The notes under the pieces were generated by a model. It saw only the letters and a list, made by a program, of their open reading frames with translations. It ran no database searches and had not been told where the DNA came from. A DNA stretch of 23,220 nt from Hofstenia miamia. Its lineage: Eukaryota; Xenacoelomorpha; Acoela; Hofsteniidae. Of the stretch, positions 9,732 through 20,699 are shown in pieces. Location: contig CABFPE010000558.1 of assembly GCA_900660155.1 (NCBI GenBank), positions 69,033 to 92,252 on the forward strand, given 5' to 3'. Every line of letters begins with the position of its first letter. Position 1 is the stretch's first letter. Position numbers and translations under genes: made by a program.

Positions 9732-11130
9732 TGATCCGGACTGAATTAGACATACAGTGAACCCAAAATAGGGATTTCTTAAACAACAATTTTATTGTTC
9801 TGATTATTTTTCAAGAAACATTATAGCATTTTAGCTCCATAATTCAAATACTATTAATCTTATATTGCAAAAATTTCTAATTATTTCACTGAGTATATAT
9901 TTCTTATAGTCATATTTTTAAATGTATGTTAAGTGGTAGGAACTTCCACATAAAGATTCTGACAAGGTAAGATGAGCCTGTATTTGTATAGATGAGCCTG
10001 GCTGAACAAATTCAAAAGCAAAGCTAACTGAACAGGAATGAGCTTTAAACTTTTGTCTGGTTGATAGGTCTAGACAAAATATGGATGCATGAAGGCCATT
10101 GGCCCTATAGTGGGATGTTAGCTGATGCATGCATAAATGGCTAAACTAGCATTATCATTAAGATGACGTCATCAATTTAAAGCTTCTGTTCACCAAGTGA
10201 ACAAGACATTAGAGTATATTCTGAAATTCGTTGCATCCTTCCCATTTTGGTTTCCATATCACTGAAATATTTTGATCAAAACTTTAAGTTCTAATCACAA
10301 CTCAAATTAAGCCCAGTCTATAATAGTTGATTATCACTGAAACAGCTATAATAATATGAGTTTTACTCAGAGTTAATCTAAAATATTATATTTTCAAGAA
10401 AAGCTCTGTGTGCGCATCCAAATGTGTCTGCTGAAAGGGGTTTCATTAACAGGAAACATAGTAACAAAGTAATGACCTGGAGCATTCATACCTATAAAAC
10501 TGAATAACAATTATATTTGTGGTAAACTTTAAGTACAAATTATAGGTTTTAAGATGAGTAGCTGTTTACAAAGTGAAAATGAGGTGAGTCTCCAGATAAT
10601 AAGAGCTGACTCTTTTGATTAAATACTGAAATCAAAAAATCAAAACAAGTGCAACTTTTAACAGTTGTTGGCCCAGGTAAATCCTATTGGAACTGAATGG
10701 TCCATAAAATTTTGATGTGCAAATTAGAACTACATATGTGAAATCTCAATCTTGTTGTAACAAAGAGTCTATTTTGATAGGCAATAGCATAGTAATAGTT
10801 ATAATATAACATCTCCCTAATAAATATGGAATATGGGGAATTTGAACATCTAAGTGATCTCACTACATTCCAATTCATTCATAGTCTAATGGTTTTTTGT
10901 TGCCGCTGTACAAATTAAGCCGACAAATGTTGGAAACTTGAAAACACTGCTTCTGTAGGCTCAAAGAAGTTATTCAAGGTTCGATTATTGACAAAACTGC
11001 GTCTATTTTTTTCAGTTTAGTAGAGAAAGTTGCGAGCTTGCATGATTTTATTATCAAGTCCTAGAAGTTAACAATTTTTAGATATTTTATACAACACAGA
11101 AAATGTGATGAGGAAATGAACTTGTCTTTT
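9732..11130. other. Intergenic DNA, no gene identified
   Basis: It contains a short direct repeat, TAGATGAGCCTG-like, at about 9970-10003, and a 12-bp palindrome at 10162 (listed separately). Open frames of 64-70 codons on the - strand (9918-10130, 10684-10878) show no recognisable family. Confidence 0.5.
10162..10173. promoter_or_regulatory. Palindrome containing a CRE core (TGACGTCA)
   Basis: GATGACGTCATC is a perfect 12-bp palindrome containing the full CREB/ATF consensus TGACGTCA. The site is about 4.3 kb upstream of the receptor start codon. Whether it is used is unknown; a single 8-bp match in 23 kb can occur by chance. Confidence 0.25.
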
Positions 11131-12474
11131 CCTCTGCAGGTATTATGCATCACAGATTGTAAGCACTTTTATAGATTGCAAATCAATCTTTTTGTTTTAG
11201 GTGCCTTTGATTATTTATTTATGAATAGAATGATCACTAATTTAAATTTTGCCTTAATCCCAACTCTATTTATTAGACTTACTGCTACAACCGTTCATCA
11301 AACTTTTAAGGATTTTGAACATCGCCTTGTGCCAAAAAGAATGTACTTTTTGTTGGTATAGTATAGTTGGAACAATTTAATTTAGAATTCTTTGCAATTA
11401 ATTAATAGAAAATGCATTTTTGTTATTAGATGTTATACACGGGAAACCTTATTAATCAGTTACTCGAGTTAGCCCTTTACATATATCACATTGAAGCAAT
11501 GTCAAAATTAATATTAAAACTATGAATAATAAGATATAATGACAACCTATAAAACAGCTAAAATATTGACAATTGAATTTGCTTTTTAAAATTGAAATTT
11601 CAGCAAATGACGTTCAATAGAAACTTAAAACACAACAACACTATTTGTAAATGGCCAATAAAAACTAAACGTGATTGGTTTAGAATTGGATAAAAAGGTT
11701 TGTGCTAAGAAATTTCTAGGTATATTTTTAGAATTGTAAGTACGTATTTTATTAATTTTTGTTAGTATTCCAAACATTTGTCCATGTATTTGGCAATGCA
11801 AATTCTGGCATTATTCTATGTTAGCAACGATTTGGAAATATAATCTTAGATCATAGGATTTTGTTAACTTCTAGTATTCATAAAGTTTGAATTTTCAAAA
11901 ATTTCTTGCTTATACAAAAATGTATTTAAGTAGGCGCACGCCTTTTGGAGGATTCGCACAGTAATTATGCACGGTAATATTGGATAAGAAATTCAATTTA
12001 TCAAAGAAAATTAGAAATGTAGTTTTATTATTTTCATCTTGAGTATTTTTTAATTAAAATTTCTGATATAATTATAAAAGTATGGGACTCTGAGATGTAA
12101 ATTGATATGAGTTATATTGCAGTGGAAAGAGTTTTTTGTGCTTCAAACTCGGTCTTCTTAACTAGCATTAGCATTTATGAAGTTTTCAAAACAATAAATA
12201 TACATATACCTTTTTCTAATGACTAAAATTAACAAATGTCTTCTTTTTGCAACCCATTGCATATTTCATGTAATATTTTTTCGTGAAAAAATGTGATTTT
12301 CTGGAATAGTAGCTGCAACTTTTGTATTTTTAAGGCCAATGGGAGAGCATCATGCAGCCCCGCTCCAATTCAAAATGTAAGTACAGCCTAAGAATTAATC
12401 ATTATATTTCAATTTTGGAAATAATTTTCATTTTAATCTATCATTATTGTATACCATAATAGAATATTTTTTTG
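11131..12474. other. Intergenic DNA; one unproven exon-like frame
   Basis: A pyrimidine-rich run ending CTCTGCAG (about 11126-11140) looks like a splice acceptor and is followed by an open frame to 11361 (ending KRMYFLLV). I recognise no domain in it and saw no partner exon, so it is not called as a gene. The rest is AT-rich and featureless. Confidence 0.35.
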
Positions 12475-12507
12475 TAGGAATGTGATCCAGATAGTGAATT
12501 GAATAAA

Positions 12508-12562
12508 CCGGATACCGGATAATTCCGGATAATTCCGGATAATTTGAGTGCCGGATACCGGG
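12508..12562. repeat. Subterminal CCGGATA/GGATAATTCC repeats
   Basis: The motif CCGGATA recurs five times in about 55 bases, three of them in a 10-base period (CCGGATAATT). A matching inverted set (ATCCGGT, ACCGGATTCCGG) lies at the other end of the element near 13762-13806. Such arrays are candidate transposase-binding sites. Confidence 0.6.
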
Positions 12563-13302
12563 TGTTACTTTGTTGAATTATTACTAGGGCAAGCAGGAAG
12601 ATGACTTAAGAAAAAAATTGTATAATAAAATATGATGGAATTTAAGTATATTTACGATAAAATATGACCATTCATTCTTCAAAATCATCCATTTAAACAG
12701 TATTTAACGTTTTCTATTACCGAGAACAAGATATAAAACAAATACAAAAACTCTTGTATAATGTAAAGTCAAATTTTTAAAGCAACTACTTCAATAAATT
12801 ATAATAACTGCACTTAAACTTCGATATATTATTTTGGTTAAAATAAGCTGAGTTTTTTCAAAATAGGGAAACTTCTCTTACTGCAGCAAATTTGTTTGAC
12901 ATTTTCTAATCTAGCATACAATTCTGATTGAATGTCCATCCCCTTTCTTCCATTATAGAATTGAAGCAGTTATTTTCCAACCATGATTTGATATAGGCGC
13001 TTATTTAATGGGTATCATTTCCACTATAAATGGTGGGAATAGTAACAGCGTCTGGTAGAATTTTAAATTGGTCAAACATTGAAAAGCTTTGATTTTTTAT
13101 GATAGCAGTCTTAGTTGAAGCAATTAGATTATGAAACTTCAAATATTTTCCTGAATACGCATGGCACAATTCTGCAACACGTGTGTCTTGGCAAAATCCA
13201 TGAAATAACCATTTATATAGTTCGTTTATTATTTTTTCAGCTGCCGGGTCCGGTCAACAATTATCTAGCAATTAAACTAGGCGAGGAAGTATATTGAATG
13301 AA

Positions 13303-13337
13303 ATATATATATTTATATATATATATATATATATATA
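13303..13337. repeat. (TA)n microsatellite
   Basis: An almost pure AT dinucleotide run, broken once by TTT, inside the hAT-like element. Confidence 0.8.
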
Positions 13338-13824
13338 AGTGTAAATGATTTAAAGCAGTCACAATCCAGCATGAATTTTTAAGTTTTATTCTTAATTTTA
13401 ATGAAACTATGCCAAAATAGAACTTTTAAAATTTTTCAAAAAAACAAAAATATGACTTTTTATGCCCTTTATAGGTTCCTATTTATCTGCACACCGGGTC
13501 TGAAAATCATCCAATTTTAAGCAAAATAGACTAACAGAAAAAACATGACTTTTGGTTGCCCCAATTGTTAATGAAAAACAACCTTATTTGTCATTTAACA
13601 TCGACCGCAAGCTAATGCAAATAAATACATACTAATTAGAGTACGTCCTGATATTCCAGAAAAACTTGGTTTGTTGCATGACAACTTTCATATCATGGAG
13701 AAAATATAGCTTTATCCTCGAAAATTCTATTTTTAAATCAAGTTTTATCTTAGAATATATTATCCGGTAAAATCCTGTAAGCAAGTTAAATTTTACCGGA
13801 TTCCGGAACATCCCTAGTTTTTTG

Positions 13825-14482
13825 GTAGTCAGTGACGACATAACTACCATATATGCCACGGGACTGTGGCTTTTACATAAATGTATGCTTTGAAAAATTT
13901 CGCGTTTCCTATAAGTTCTAGCCTACAGATTTAATTTATTTCAAATCCTTAGTTTTCAAAAGAATTTAATAGAATTGCGTTATATCTAACATATTAAACT
14001 GCTTTCAATATTTACTTCTGCATTGTAGTAGTTTTTATCCATTTCTTGAATAAATTCACAACATTGTTCCATACATTTTTTATAAAATTGTTTGGTTAAA
14101 TTCAATAAATGACGAGTCATTTGAGTAGATTGCAATTATTGATGCTTTCTGGCATTTATAATTACCTCAATCAACCTAATTCTTCTCTTTACTGTTTTTT
14201 TAATTTTTGCTAGAAATCCTGAAAAACGAAATAATTTACATCTTGTGAATAGAAGCGGCTTTCAGAGCTTAAAAATTTTAGGTAAAGCTGCACTGCTGTT
14301 TGAAAAATACGGCATGTTTTAATAATTCAAATTATTCAGCAGGCATTAAAGTTTTTATTGCGAAATAGCCAGGAGGCGTTGTCGTTAGCGGAACAATGCA
14401 AATTTCAATTACTAATTTTCTGTGTGTTTTTGGCATGTATTTGATTTAAAAATATATCATTTTAGACTATAATAATTTGGAT
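13825..14482. other. Upstream region of the receptor gene
   Basis: No other gene is seen. The receptor promoter and any 5' UTR exon should lie here or further left. A pyrimidine-poor ATTTTAG at about 14459-14465 could be an acceptor for a non-coding first exon. In the receptor frame the nearest upstream stop is TAA at 14447. Confidence 0.4.
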
Positions 14483-14692
14483 ATGGACAATAGCTCGAAA
14501 TTTGACGAGAATGAGATTAAAACTTTGGAGGTAATGAGAACGTATGCATGTTTATCAGGATTGATCTTGGGAGTTTTGGGATGTGTTTTCAACTTTTTTA
14601 GCTTCAGAACCGCCTATTTTCTTGGGAAATATAACTCTTCCATTGTTTTTATTCAAATGTTGGCAATATGGGACAGCATAGCTGTATCACAG
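14483..14692 (+). CDS. Receptor exon 1: N-terminus, TM1, most of TM2
   Basis: 70 codons from ATG 14483 to Gln, then donor CAG|GTATAT in phase 0. Carries the short extracellular N-terminus with an NSS sequon, TM1 with N37, and TM2 with D64 (LAIWDS). A TTG at 14477 and GAT precede the ATG in the same frame but are not a likely start. Confidence 0.8.
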
Positions 14693-17600
14693 GTATATAA
14701 TTAATTCTTGATTAGCCTAAAAATATTATGCTAACAAATTTCAAAATATATGTGTTTGAAAAATTTTAAAACAGCTTTAAAACATGGTCCTATTCACATA
14801 TATTGTGTATTTTATTTCAGTACAACAGTTTTCCAACAATTTATGGACGTTTCTTGAAAATAATGGCTTCTAATTCAATAGTCACAAATATATTTTAATG
14901 TTTCAAAAAATTTATGATAGGAAAGCTCAAAAATTTTATTTAGAAATTTGGTTGCAAAAGGCACTTCCCAGTATTTGAAAATTTTAGGCTATAAATGTGT
15001 TTTGCCGCTAATTGCTTTTTCAATATTTCAAAAAATTATGATAACATATTGGCGAACATTTAGGATGGAATTGTTAATCTTGGGGGAAAATATTTCGAAA
15101 TAGATGTAACAAAGCTGCCATTTTTCTGCAAATCCGATCTTTTTCATAGCTGGGGGAGTTCATGTTCTGCAAATTTCCATCTGGTAGCTTTGGTCATTGA
15201 CAGGTTCATTGCAATAAAGGTGAAATATCATTATTATTAGTGCATGTCCTGTTAATAAATGCTGAAATTTTGTCAGATTTGTAATGATAAAAGGCCATAC
15301 ACAATACAATAATAAAAGTGTCTTTGATAATTTTTAGAGAGAGAGAGATATTTAAATGCTGCAGCAAGCACTTAAATAATTTTTGCTCTCGCACGCAGAC
15401 TGCTTCATTAGTGCAAAATATTCATATTAAAATTTTGCGATTGCTAAGAAAAAATTTGCTTAATAATATCAATTTGAAATTTACCTATTGTTAAAATTAG
15501 TAAAAATGGATATTGTTTTGCATTAGAATAGTAATTTTATCAAATAATTATTTGAGTGTAAATGAGCATTTAGAAAATTTCTTTCGGCTTTAAGTTTGAC
15601 TAATTAGTGACTCGAAGCAGACTATATTGTAACTAACGTCATGAAATAGGCTTAGCAACCGCATTGCATAGTTTTAGGTTTAAATCAGAATAATAATAAT
15701 GTTCCATATTTTTCATGCATTGCAATAATTTAGCATTAATTTGCGTTCCTCAGGATCAAGCTGTGTTCGCTATTTTTCAAAAAGCCTTTTCAGTTTCTTG
15801 CACAAATTAATTCAAATTTTAAAGAAAAGATAAATTCTAAAATATATAATTACAAATTAACATTTACATATACACTAGTTATGTAATTTACAAAATCAAT
15901 ATAATAATGATTAAAAATTTCGGCAAATTTATAAATTCACAAAATATATTTTTATGCGCAATCAGTAATAAAAAAATAGTTCTACTATAAAATCAATGTC
16001 AGATAATAATATGAAAAATCTACATTTCTATTTGTCTAATTAATAGGCTTACTCAGCATGAAGAAATATTGTGTGTTTTAGTAGGGCAAATATTTTCAAA
16101 ATGGGTCGCTATTGTTCTGTTCCTTATTGCAAGTCCAATAATTGTACATTTTCTCTAATTCAAGTTTACAGATTTTCAAAAAACCCAGATGCAGAGTAGA
16201 AATGGATAAAAGCGCTTCCAGAAATTCCTAAGCTTGAAACTGTCATGAATAACATTTTTTATATCGTAAAAAATAAATTTTTTTTTTATTTACTTCTTCC
16301 ACCGTGTAGTCAGGGCCGCAAACTTCATTCTTATTCAGTCTCAGATAAACCTTTTAGAAAAACCTTGCTATATTAAGACGTCATTCACCAACTTATATTG
16401 TAAAACATTTTTCTGTTCAAATTGTGTACAGTTATCGACGTGTTCTTTATATTTTTCAAAAATTATAATATTTGAATGTTATTTTCTACAATTTTGTACT
16501 ATTTTTTGGAAACAAATGTTATTTACTACCTTTAACTGCAGCAGGGACACAAATCATAGGTACTCGTTCTTGGAACACAAACATTGTTGGATTGGTATAA
16601 TTTCCAACTTCTCTAAAAATGAATAATGCATTCCAAGCTTGAAGTACTTGGATAGCCATGGTTTGGAAAAGTGCTGTGAACTTTATGCGTTTTGTTGCCT
16701 TGTAATTTCTTCGAAGTAGATAACTATTTGAAGCATGCACATATTTTGATGTATAAGATATAATAAATTATGAAAAGCACAGAGAAATCTGAATGGAAAA
16801 ATTAGTTGCAGTGTATCATTCATGATCTCACGGTATTTTTAAAATCTCAAAGTTAACTTAAGCTTCAGTTACTCTTACTGCACTTGCGAAAAAGAAGAAA
16901 TATTTAGCTTTAAATGTTTTTCCCTGCTTGAGAGACTAATTCCCCTTCTTCAACAGAGACATTATTATTTTTGAAAACCCTATGATATTTTGTTATATAT
17001 TTTTTAAGCCTTAGAAACGATAGCGATCAATTTTATTCGCGATGCCTCTTTGGATGCATTTGCTTACATGAAATTGTTCTTATGCAAATAGTTCATTGTC
17101 TATTGAAAAATTTTTGTAAGCGAAATTTAAAAATTCATTCCCTAGACAATTTATAAAGAAAAAAAACTTCGTTCTGCATCTCATCTACAATTTTTTCTTT
17201 ATTATTTGATAATAATTATTTAATTATTTGTTTGCATTATTATTTAGAATTAGTAAAAATATATTTCTTAAGTAAATGCTACATTTTTGGAGTTACTCGA
17301 ACTAATAAATTTTTCACAAGCATTTGGAGATGCTGAATTATATTAAAAACTCATTTTCAATTATCAAAACCCATTTTCTGCTATTAAAACATGCAATATG
17401 AGGGAAATTTTAACGAAATGGAATTTGTGAACTACAGCAAGCGTCCTTAGAATTCGTTAGCTAATAAGCATGGATTACGTTGCTATTCAACAATTTCAGT
17501 CAGATTGGTCCAAATTTTAAAACAAATTTCTCTAAGCGTATCTAGAAATATGTAAATCCTGGAATAGTGACAAGCTATGAGAAATATGTTCCCCTGCTAT

Positions 17601-19507
17601 GATGACTATTTTTATGCAAAATATTTATGCGTCTGAAGGTCGTGAAAATATTAACTTTGTTTCAATGAAAAATCTCTTTTTGAAAAAACATTCAAATTGT
17701 TTCCATTCTAAATATTCAGATGACAATGAGGGCAAAATGCCATTGCTGCAACTCCTTGCCCCAAGCACTTAGCTTTCTGTAAATAGATTACTTTTCATGG
17801 GCTCCATGTGCAAATTCAGATTTCGTAACGAACGTCCGCAAATTTAAAATGAACATGAAAAGAAGATGATTCTTTATCCAGCGGTGTTTTCAGAATTTCC
17901 ATATCTTTATGATCGTAAAAATTTTTATGGAAGCCATTACCAATTGTAAAAATGCCTAGGTTAATGTATTGAAATCTTCTAAAATCAATTATTTAGTTTC
18001 CGGTTTGGTATCGGTTGAAGTGCAAACCTCAATATGCATATTTGACAAGTATCTTCATAGTGGCTATTTCCTACATAATAGCATCTCCAAATGTTTACTT
18101 CTTCTCCCTACAAAATGGCAATTGCATAGTGAGTGAAAATGAAGAGCTATTTGAATGGTATCTTGCAGTGTTTTCCTATCTCATTTATTCCTGTTTCCCT
18201 TTTGCTTTGATATTTCTCTTCAACTTTTACTTCATTTACTACCTCAGCACCATGAATAAGATGTAAGTCTATTTCAGCCAGTATATTTGATTATTGATTT
18301 AATCTTTAATTTTATGAGATGATATGCAAAAGTGTATATTATATACGTTATCATTATCATTCAACTTAATCTGACTTTAATGTTACTAACCCATTTATTC
18401 GCATTTCCTTGCATACAGAAACATCTATGGCCCCATGTAATGATAAGATTTTATGCTAAGATTTTCTAACAAGTGTTAGCTAAGTTTTGATGAAAAATCT
18501 AATACAACAAAAAATTTTTAAGTACTTTCCAAGCCTGTTTAGTAACAAAAATGTCTGAAGTCTACCGAGAGCACCCACTAACCTCAAGTACTTCGTTTTC
18601 TCTAAATAGACTGTTCAAATCTCGTTCAGGCATAATTTTAATGGGTAATTGAAATAGGAGACATTTTTCTATCTTTTGAGGGCTTTGCCATTTGAAGTTT
18701 GTGAGTTATAAACGCTTAAAACATTTTTGAAGAGGCTCGGTTAGTGATTAAATCGGAAGTAGAAATTCGTATTTGAAGTAGTGGATTTTGCGTAGACAAG
18801 TCATGATGTCAAGCAAAGTAAATATGTTGAAGTGTTTAAAGACTCCCCGGCAATTATATTTGATAAAATTTGTTTCTTACCGAAAAGTTGATGTGAATTG
18901 ATACTTCAATGTTTGTGAAAAAATTCCTTGACCTCTTTAAGAAGATGCCTTCATAATCATCTTTAATCAAAAATGAACAATGCATAGACTTATGTTACTA
19001 ACGCCTATATTTATCAGGGTATGGCGATGCAATCAACGCAAATGAAGGAATAAATAATCTTATTATCATAAAGATAGAGAGGTAGATGTAGATAGCTTGA
19101 TTAAAACTCATTCAAGCTTTCAGGCAACTAGATGTACAAATATTTGATATAACTTTAGATAGTAGCATTTAATTAAATTGACAGATTATGAAATTTGATG
19201 TTATAATTTATATTTTAGAAATTCAAATTCTGAACGCGATTTTCAAAATCGCTGCATGGCATTGATGTTGACAACCGTTAGCATTTCTTTTCTCACATTT
19301 ACATTCTCCTGTGCCCTACTTTTGTTTTGGTACTTTAATTGTAAAAAAGAAACTGAGTTGGATATTGCTCTGGCCAATTTTATTCTAGTGGTTCTGGAAA
19401 TTCCAGCAATTTTGAATTCCTCGCTTAATTTCATTTTTTTTTATCTTAGTGGCAGAGGCTACAGAATTGCTGCTGCCAAAATGATTTCATCTAGTTTTTG
19501 CCAATAG
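14483..19507 (+). CDS. Rhodopsin-class GPCR, peptide (FMRFamide)-receptor-like, 4 exons
   Basis: Joining 14483-14692, 15064-15219, 17997-18262 and 19219-19507 gives one uninterrupted 306-residue protein with all seven membrane helices, about TM1 22-46, TM2 53-74, TM3 97-121, TM4 137-159, TM5 177-204, TM6 224-250, TM7 260-287. Landmarks: N37 (1.50), D64 (2.50), C92 (3.25), D116-R117-F118 in place of DRY exactly 25 residues after C92, C165 in the second extracellular loop as disulfide partner, P190 (5.50), and NSSLNF (277-282) replacing NPxxY. The NSSxNF block and the FPVWYR...CKP loop after DRF resemble FMRFamide-type peptide receptors. The TM4 Trp and the TM6 CWxP motif are missing. An Asn-Ser-Ser glycosylation site lies at residue 3. 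The start is the first ATG after the upstream stop; all junctions are GT/AG. It should be a plasma-membrane G-protein receptor; the ligand is unknown. The missing switches could also mean an altered or decaying receptor, although no stop or frameshift is present. Confidence 0.8.
14693..15063 (+). other. Receptor intron 1
   Basis: 371 bp, GT...AG. It contains a second, stronger-looking acceptor (TTTTATTTCAG ending at 14820) followed by an in-frame 25-codon stretch ending at TAA 14896-14898. Confidence 0.7.
15064..15219 (+). CDS. Receptor exon 2: extracellular loop 1, TM3, DRF
   Basis: 52 codons between acceptor CATTTAG|GAT and donor AAG|GTGAAA, both phase 0. Joined to exon 1, D64 to C92 is 28 residues, close to the rhodopsin family norm, which supports the junction. 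Ends just after DRFIAIK. Confidence 0.8.
15220..17996 (+). other. Receptor intron 2
   Basis: 2777 bp, GT...AG. It holds a THAP-domain remnant at 16101. Near 15348-15380 there is an imperfect palindrome around GCTGCAGC with ATTTAAATGCT/AGCACTTAAAT arms. The 73-codon - strand frame (16519-16740) has no recognised domain. The remainder is AT-rich without a visible gene. Confidence 0.65.
16101..16260 (+). pseudogene. THAP-type zinc finger remnant
   Basis: From ATG 16101: MGRYCSVPYCKSNN ... VYRFSKNPDAE, stop, KWIKALPEIPKLE. This follows the THAP pattern: N-terminal Met-x-x-x-Cys-x4-Cys, then an aromatic-basic 'hrFPkdp', then 'kWi.al'. The stop (TAG 16197-16199) sits where an Arg or Lys codon would precede KW. 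The second Cys-x2-His zinc pair is not found in frame; a CSQ at about 16305 may be a trace. THAP domains occur in host regulators and P-element-type transposases. Lying inside an intron and broken, it is most likely a transposon or retrocopy remnant. Confidence 0.55.
17997..18262 (+). CDS. Receptor exon 3: intracellular loop 2, TM4, ECL2, TM5
   Basis: Begins after ATTTAG in phase 0 with FPVWYRLKCKP, the natural continuation of DRFIAIK. Contains TM4, the loop Cys in GNCIVS, and TM5 with Pro in SCFPF. Ends at a strong donor AT|GTAAGT in phase 2, splitting an Ile codon. Confidence 0.82.
18263..19218 (+). other. Receptor intron 3
   Basis: 956 bp from GTAAGT to TATTTTAG. No further gene or element was recognised within it. 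Confidence 0.7.
19219..19507 (+). CDS. Receptor exon 4: intracellular loop 3, TM6, TM7, short tail
   Basis: Starts after TATTTTAG and supplies the last base of the split Ile codon. Encodes a short loop 3 (NSNSERDFQNRC), TM6, TM7 with NSSLNF, then SGRGYR as a probable helix 8, and stops at TAG 19505-19507 after SSSFCQ. The intracellular tail is about 20 residues, with a Cys next to the C-terminus. Confidence 0.82.
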
Positions 19508-20119
19508 TGCAATGATTTTCTACAACCAATTTTGTTATATTCTCGCATTTAATTGATCAAATTGTTTCAAACAAATCAATTGTGTTTTAACAAATATATT
19601 ATCAGATGCACTTAACTCAGAAATAATTTAGTTAGAACCATATTGACGGATTTTACATTGTACAGAGTAATTGAATTTTATATAAGTGTAACGATGTGTA
19701 CATTTCTATTTTATGTCCAGCATTGGTAACGCAATTAATCGGTTTCTGAAAAGAGGAAGAAATGCTGCAATTGCACATTAAATACTTTAAAAATTGCTTA
19801 CACAAATATTTAACAGTATGTTTCTGTTATTGCTATTTATTTAGGAATATTGTAAAAATAATAGTTAATAAAGAACTACCTAGCTATTTTCTTATCATCA
19901 ATATGTAGTTTCTGAAGAATAATATGTTTCTTGACTATGTTTTTATAACGTTTTGCAGTAAGTAAATCGCATGTATTAGAAATTATATTTAGGCTCATTC
20001 ACTATTTTGTAATAATGATGCCAAATTTCATGGAATATTTAATATAAAGCTATAAATATCAGGAGCTTTTCAACAAAAATGTAACATACAATTATTAAAT
20101 TGCGCAAAAAATAAGGGAA
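19508..20119 (+). other. Receptor 3' UTR and downstream spacer
   Basis: AT-rich, without a coding pattern. The first AATAAA downstream of the stop codon is at 19867. Confidence 0.5.
19867..19872 (+). terminator. Candidate polyadenylation signal AATAAA
   Basis: First canonical hexamer after the receptor stop codon, 360 bases downstream, giving a 3' UTR of plausible length. Not proven by transcript data. Confidence 0.4.
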
Positions 20120-20468
20120 AACTTTATTATCACAGTGTTATACGTTACAACAAACGTGTAGGACGGAAATGGATACTTCTAAGTGCTATAGTTTTTTATC
20201 AAATATGGATAAATGACACTGAGCTCGGTGAAACATCTACAAAGTTTGTTAAATTTATATCATATTTTCCATTTGCTAGCTTGCAAAAGAATATTAGATC
20301 TAAATATTCCAAAAAAAGTGGTAATGGAAGCATGGAGCTTAGATAAAGACGATCATTGAAAGTGAGATTTGGATCAGAATAGAACCACTTAAGTATACGA
20401 TTTTGAAACTTAATAAGGTCTCTAAGGCAAGCAATGTTTGGAGAAAAGGAATGTTTCTCCTTAACATG

Positions 20469-20696
20469 AAGAAGACCGAGTATGCTTTTGCTAAACGTGA
20501 TTTAATATGAACAGTCCATGTTAATTCATTAGAAAGGATTAAACCCAAATCTCTTACATAACTGGTCCATGGTATTTCTTCCTTATAAAGAGGAAGGTTT
20601 ACTAGATCGTCATTAGGAGATGCATTAAAACATATTGCTTCACATTTTGAAAGACTGTTCCATTAAATTCATATATGCCCAATTTGCAAAATTATC
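20469..20696. repeat. Internal LINE duplication, left copy
   Basis: About 97% identical to 20764-20993, differing by five substitutions and a 2-bp indel. On the - strand both encode the LGLILSNELTW...AKAYSVF block. This copy runs naturally into the LINE's 3' part on its left, but on its right it ends abruptly and is followed, after TCT, by 20700-20762. Confidence 0.92.
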
Positions 20697-20699
20697 TCT

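Larger units (their letters stand above)
12475..13816. mobile_element. hAT-like DNA element with CCGGATA-rich ends (1342 bp)
   Basis: The left end is TAGGAATGT (12475-12483) and the right end ACATCCCTA (13808-13816), whose reverse complement is TAGGGATGT: 8 of 9 bases match as an inverted repeat. The flanking 8-mers TTTTTTTG (12467-12474) and GTTTTTTG (13817-13824) match at 7 of 8 bases, fitting an aged hAT target duplication. Just inside each end are clustered CCGGATA/TACCGGA motifs (about 12508-12562 and 13762-13806), a typical hAT subterminal pattern. No transposase frame is recognisable; a 60-codon + frame (13115-13297) is unassigned. A (TA)n tract lies inside at 13303-13337. Probably non-autonomous or deeply decayed. 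Confidence 0.6.

Noticed and set aside
13632..13859. 75-codon - strand frame
   Set aside because: It spans the border of the hAT-like element and its subterminal repeats; no transposase motif.
16519..16740. 73-codon - strand frame in receptor intron 2, ending near a GTAG-like donor
   Set aside because: I tried to match it to P-element transposase because a THAP remnant lies nearby, but orientation is opposite and no motif agreed.
19243..19434. 63-codon - strand frame
   Set aside because: Antisense of receptor exon 4, which has clear TM6/TM7 features.
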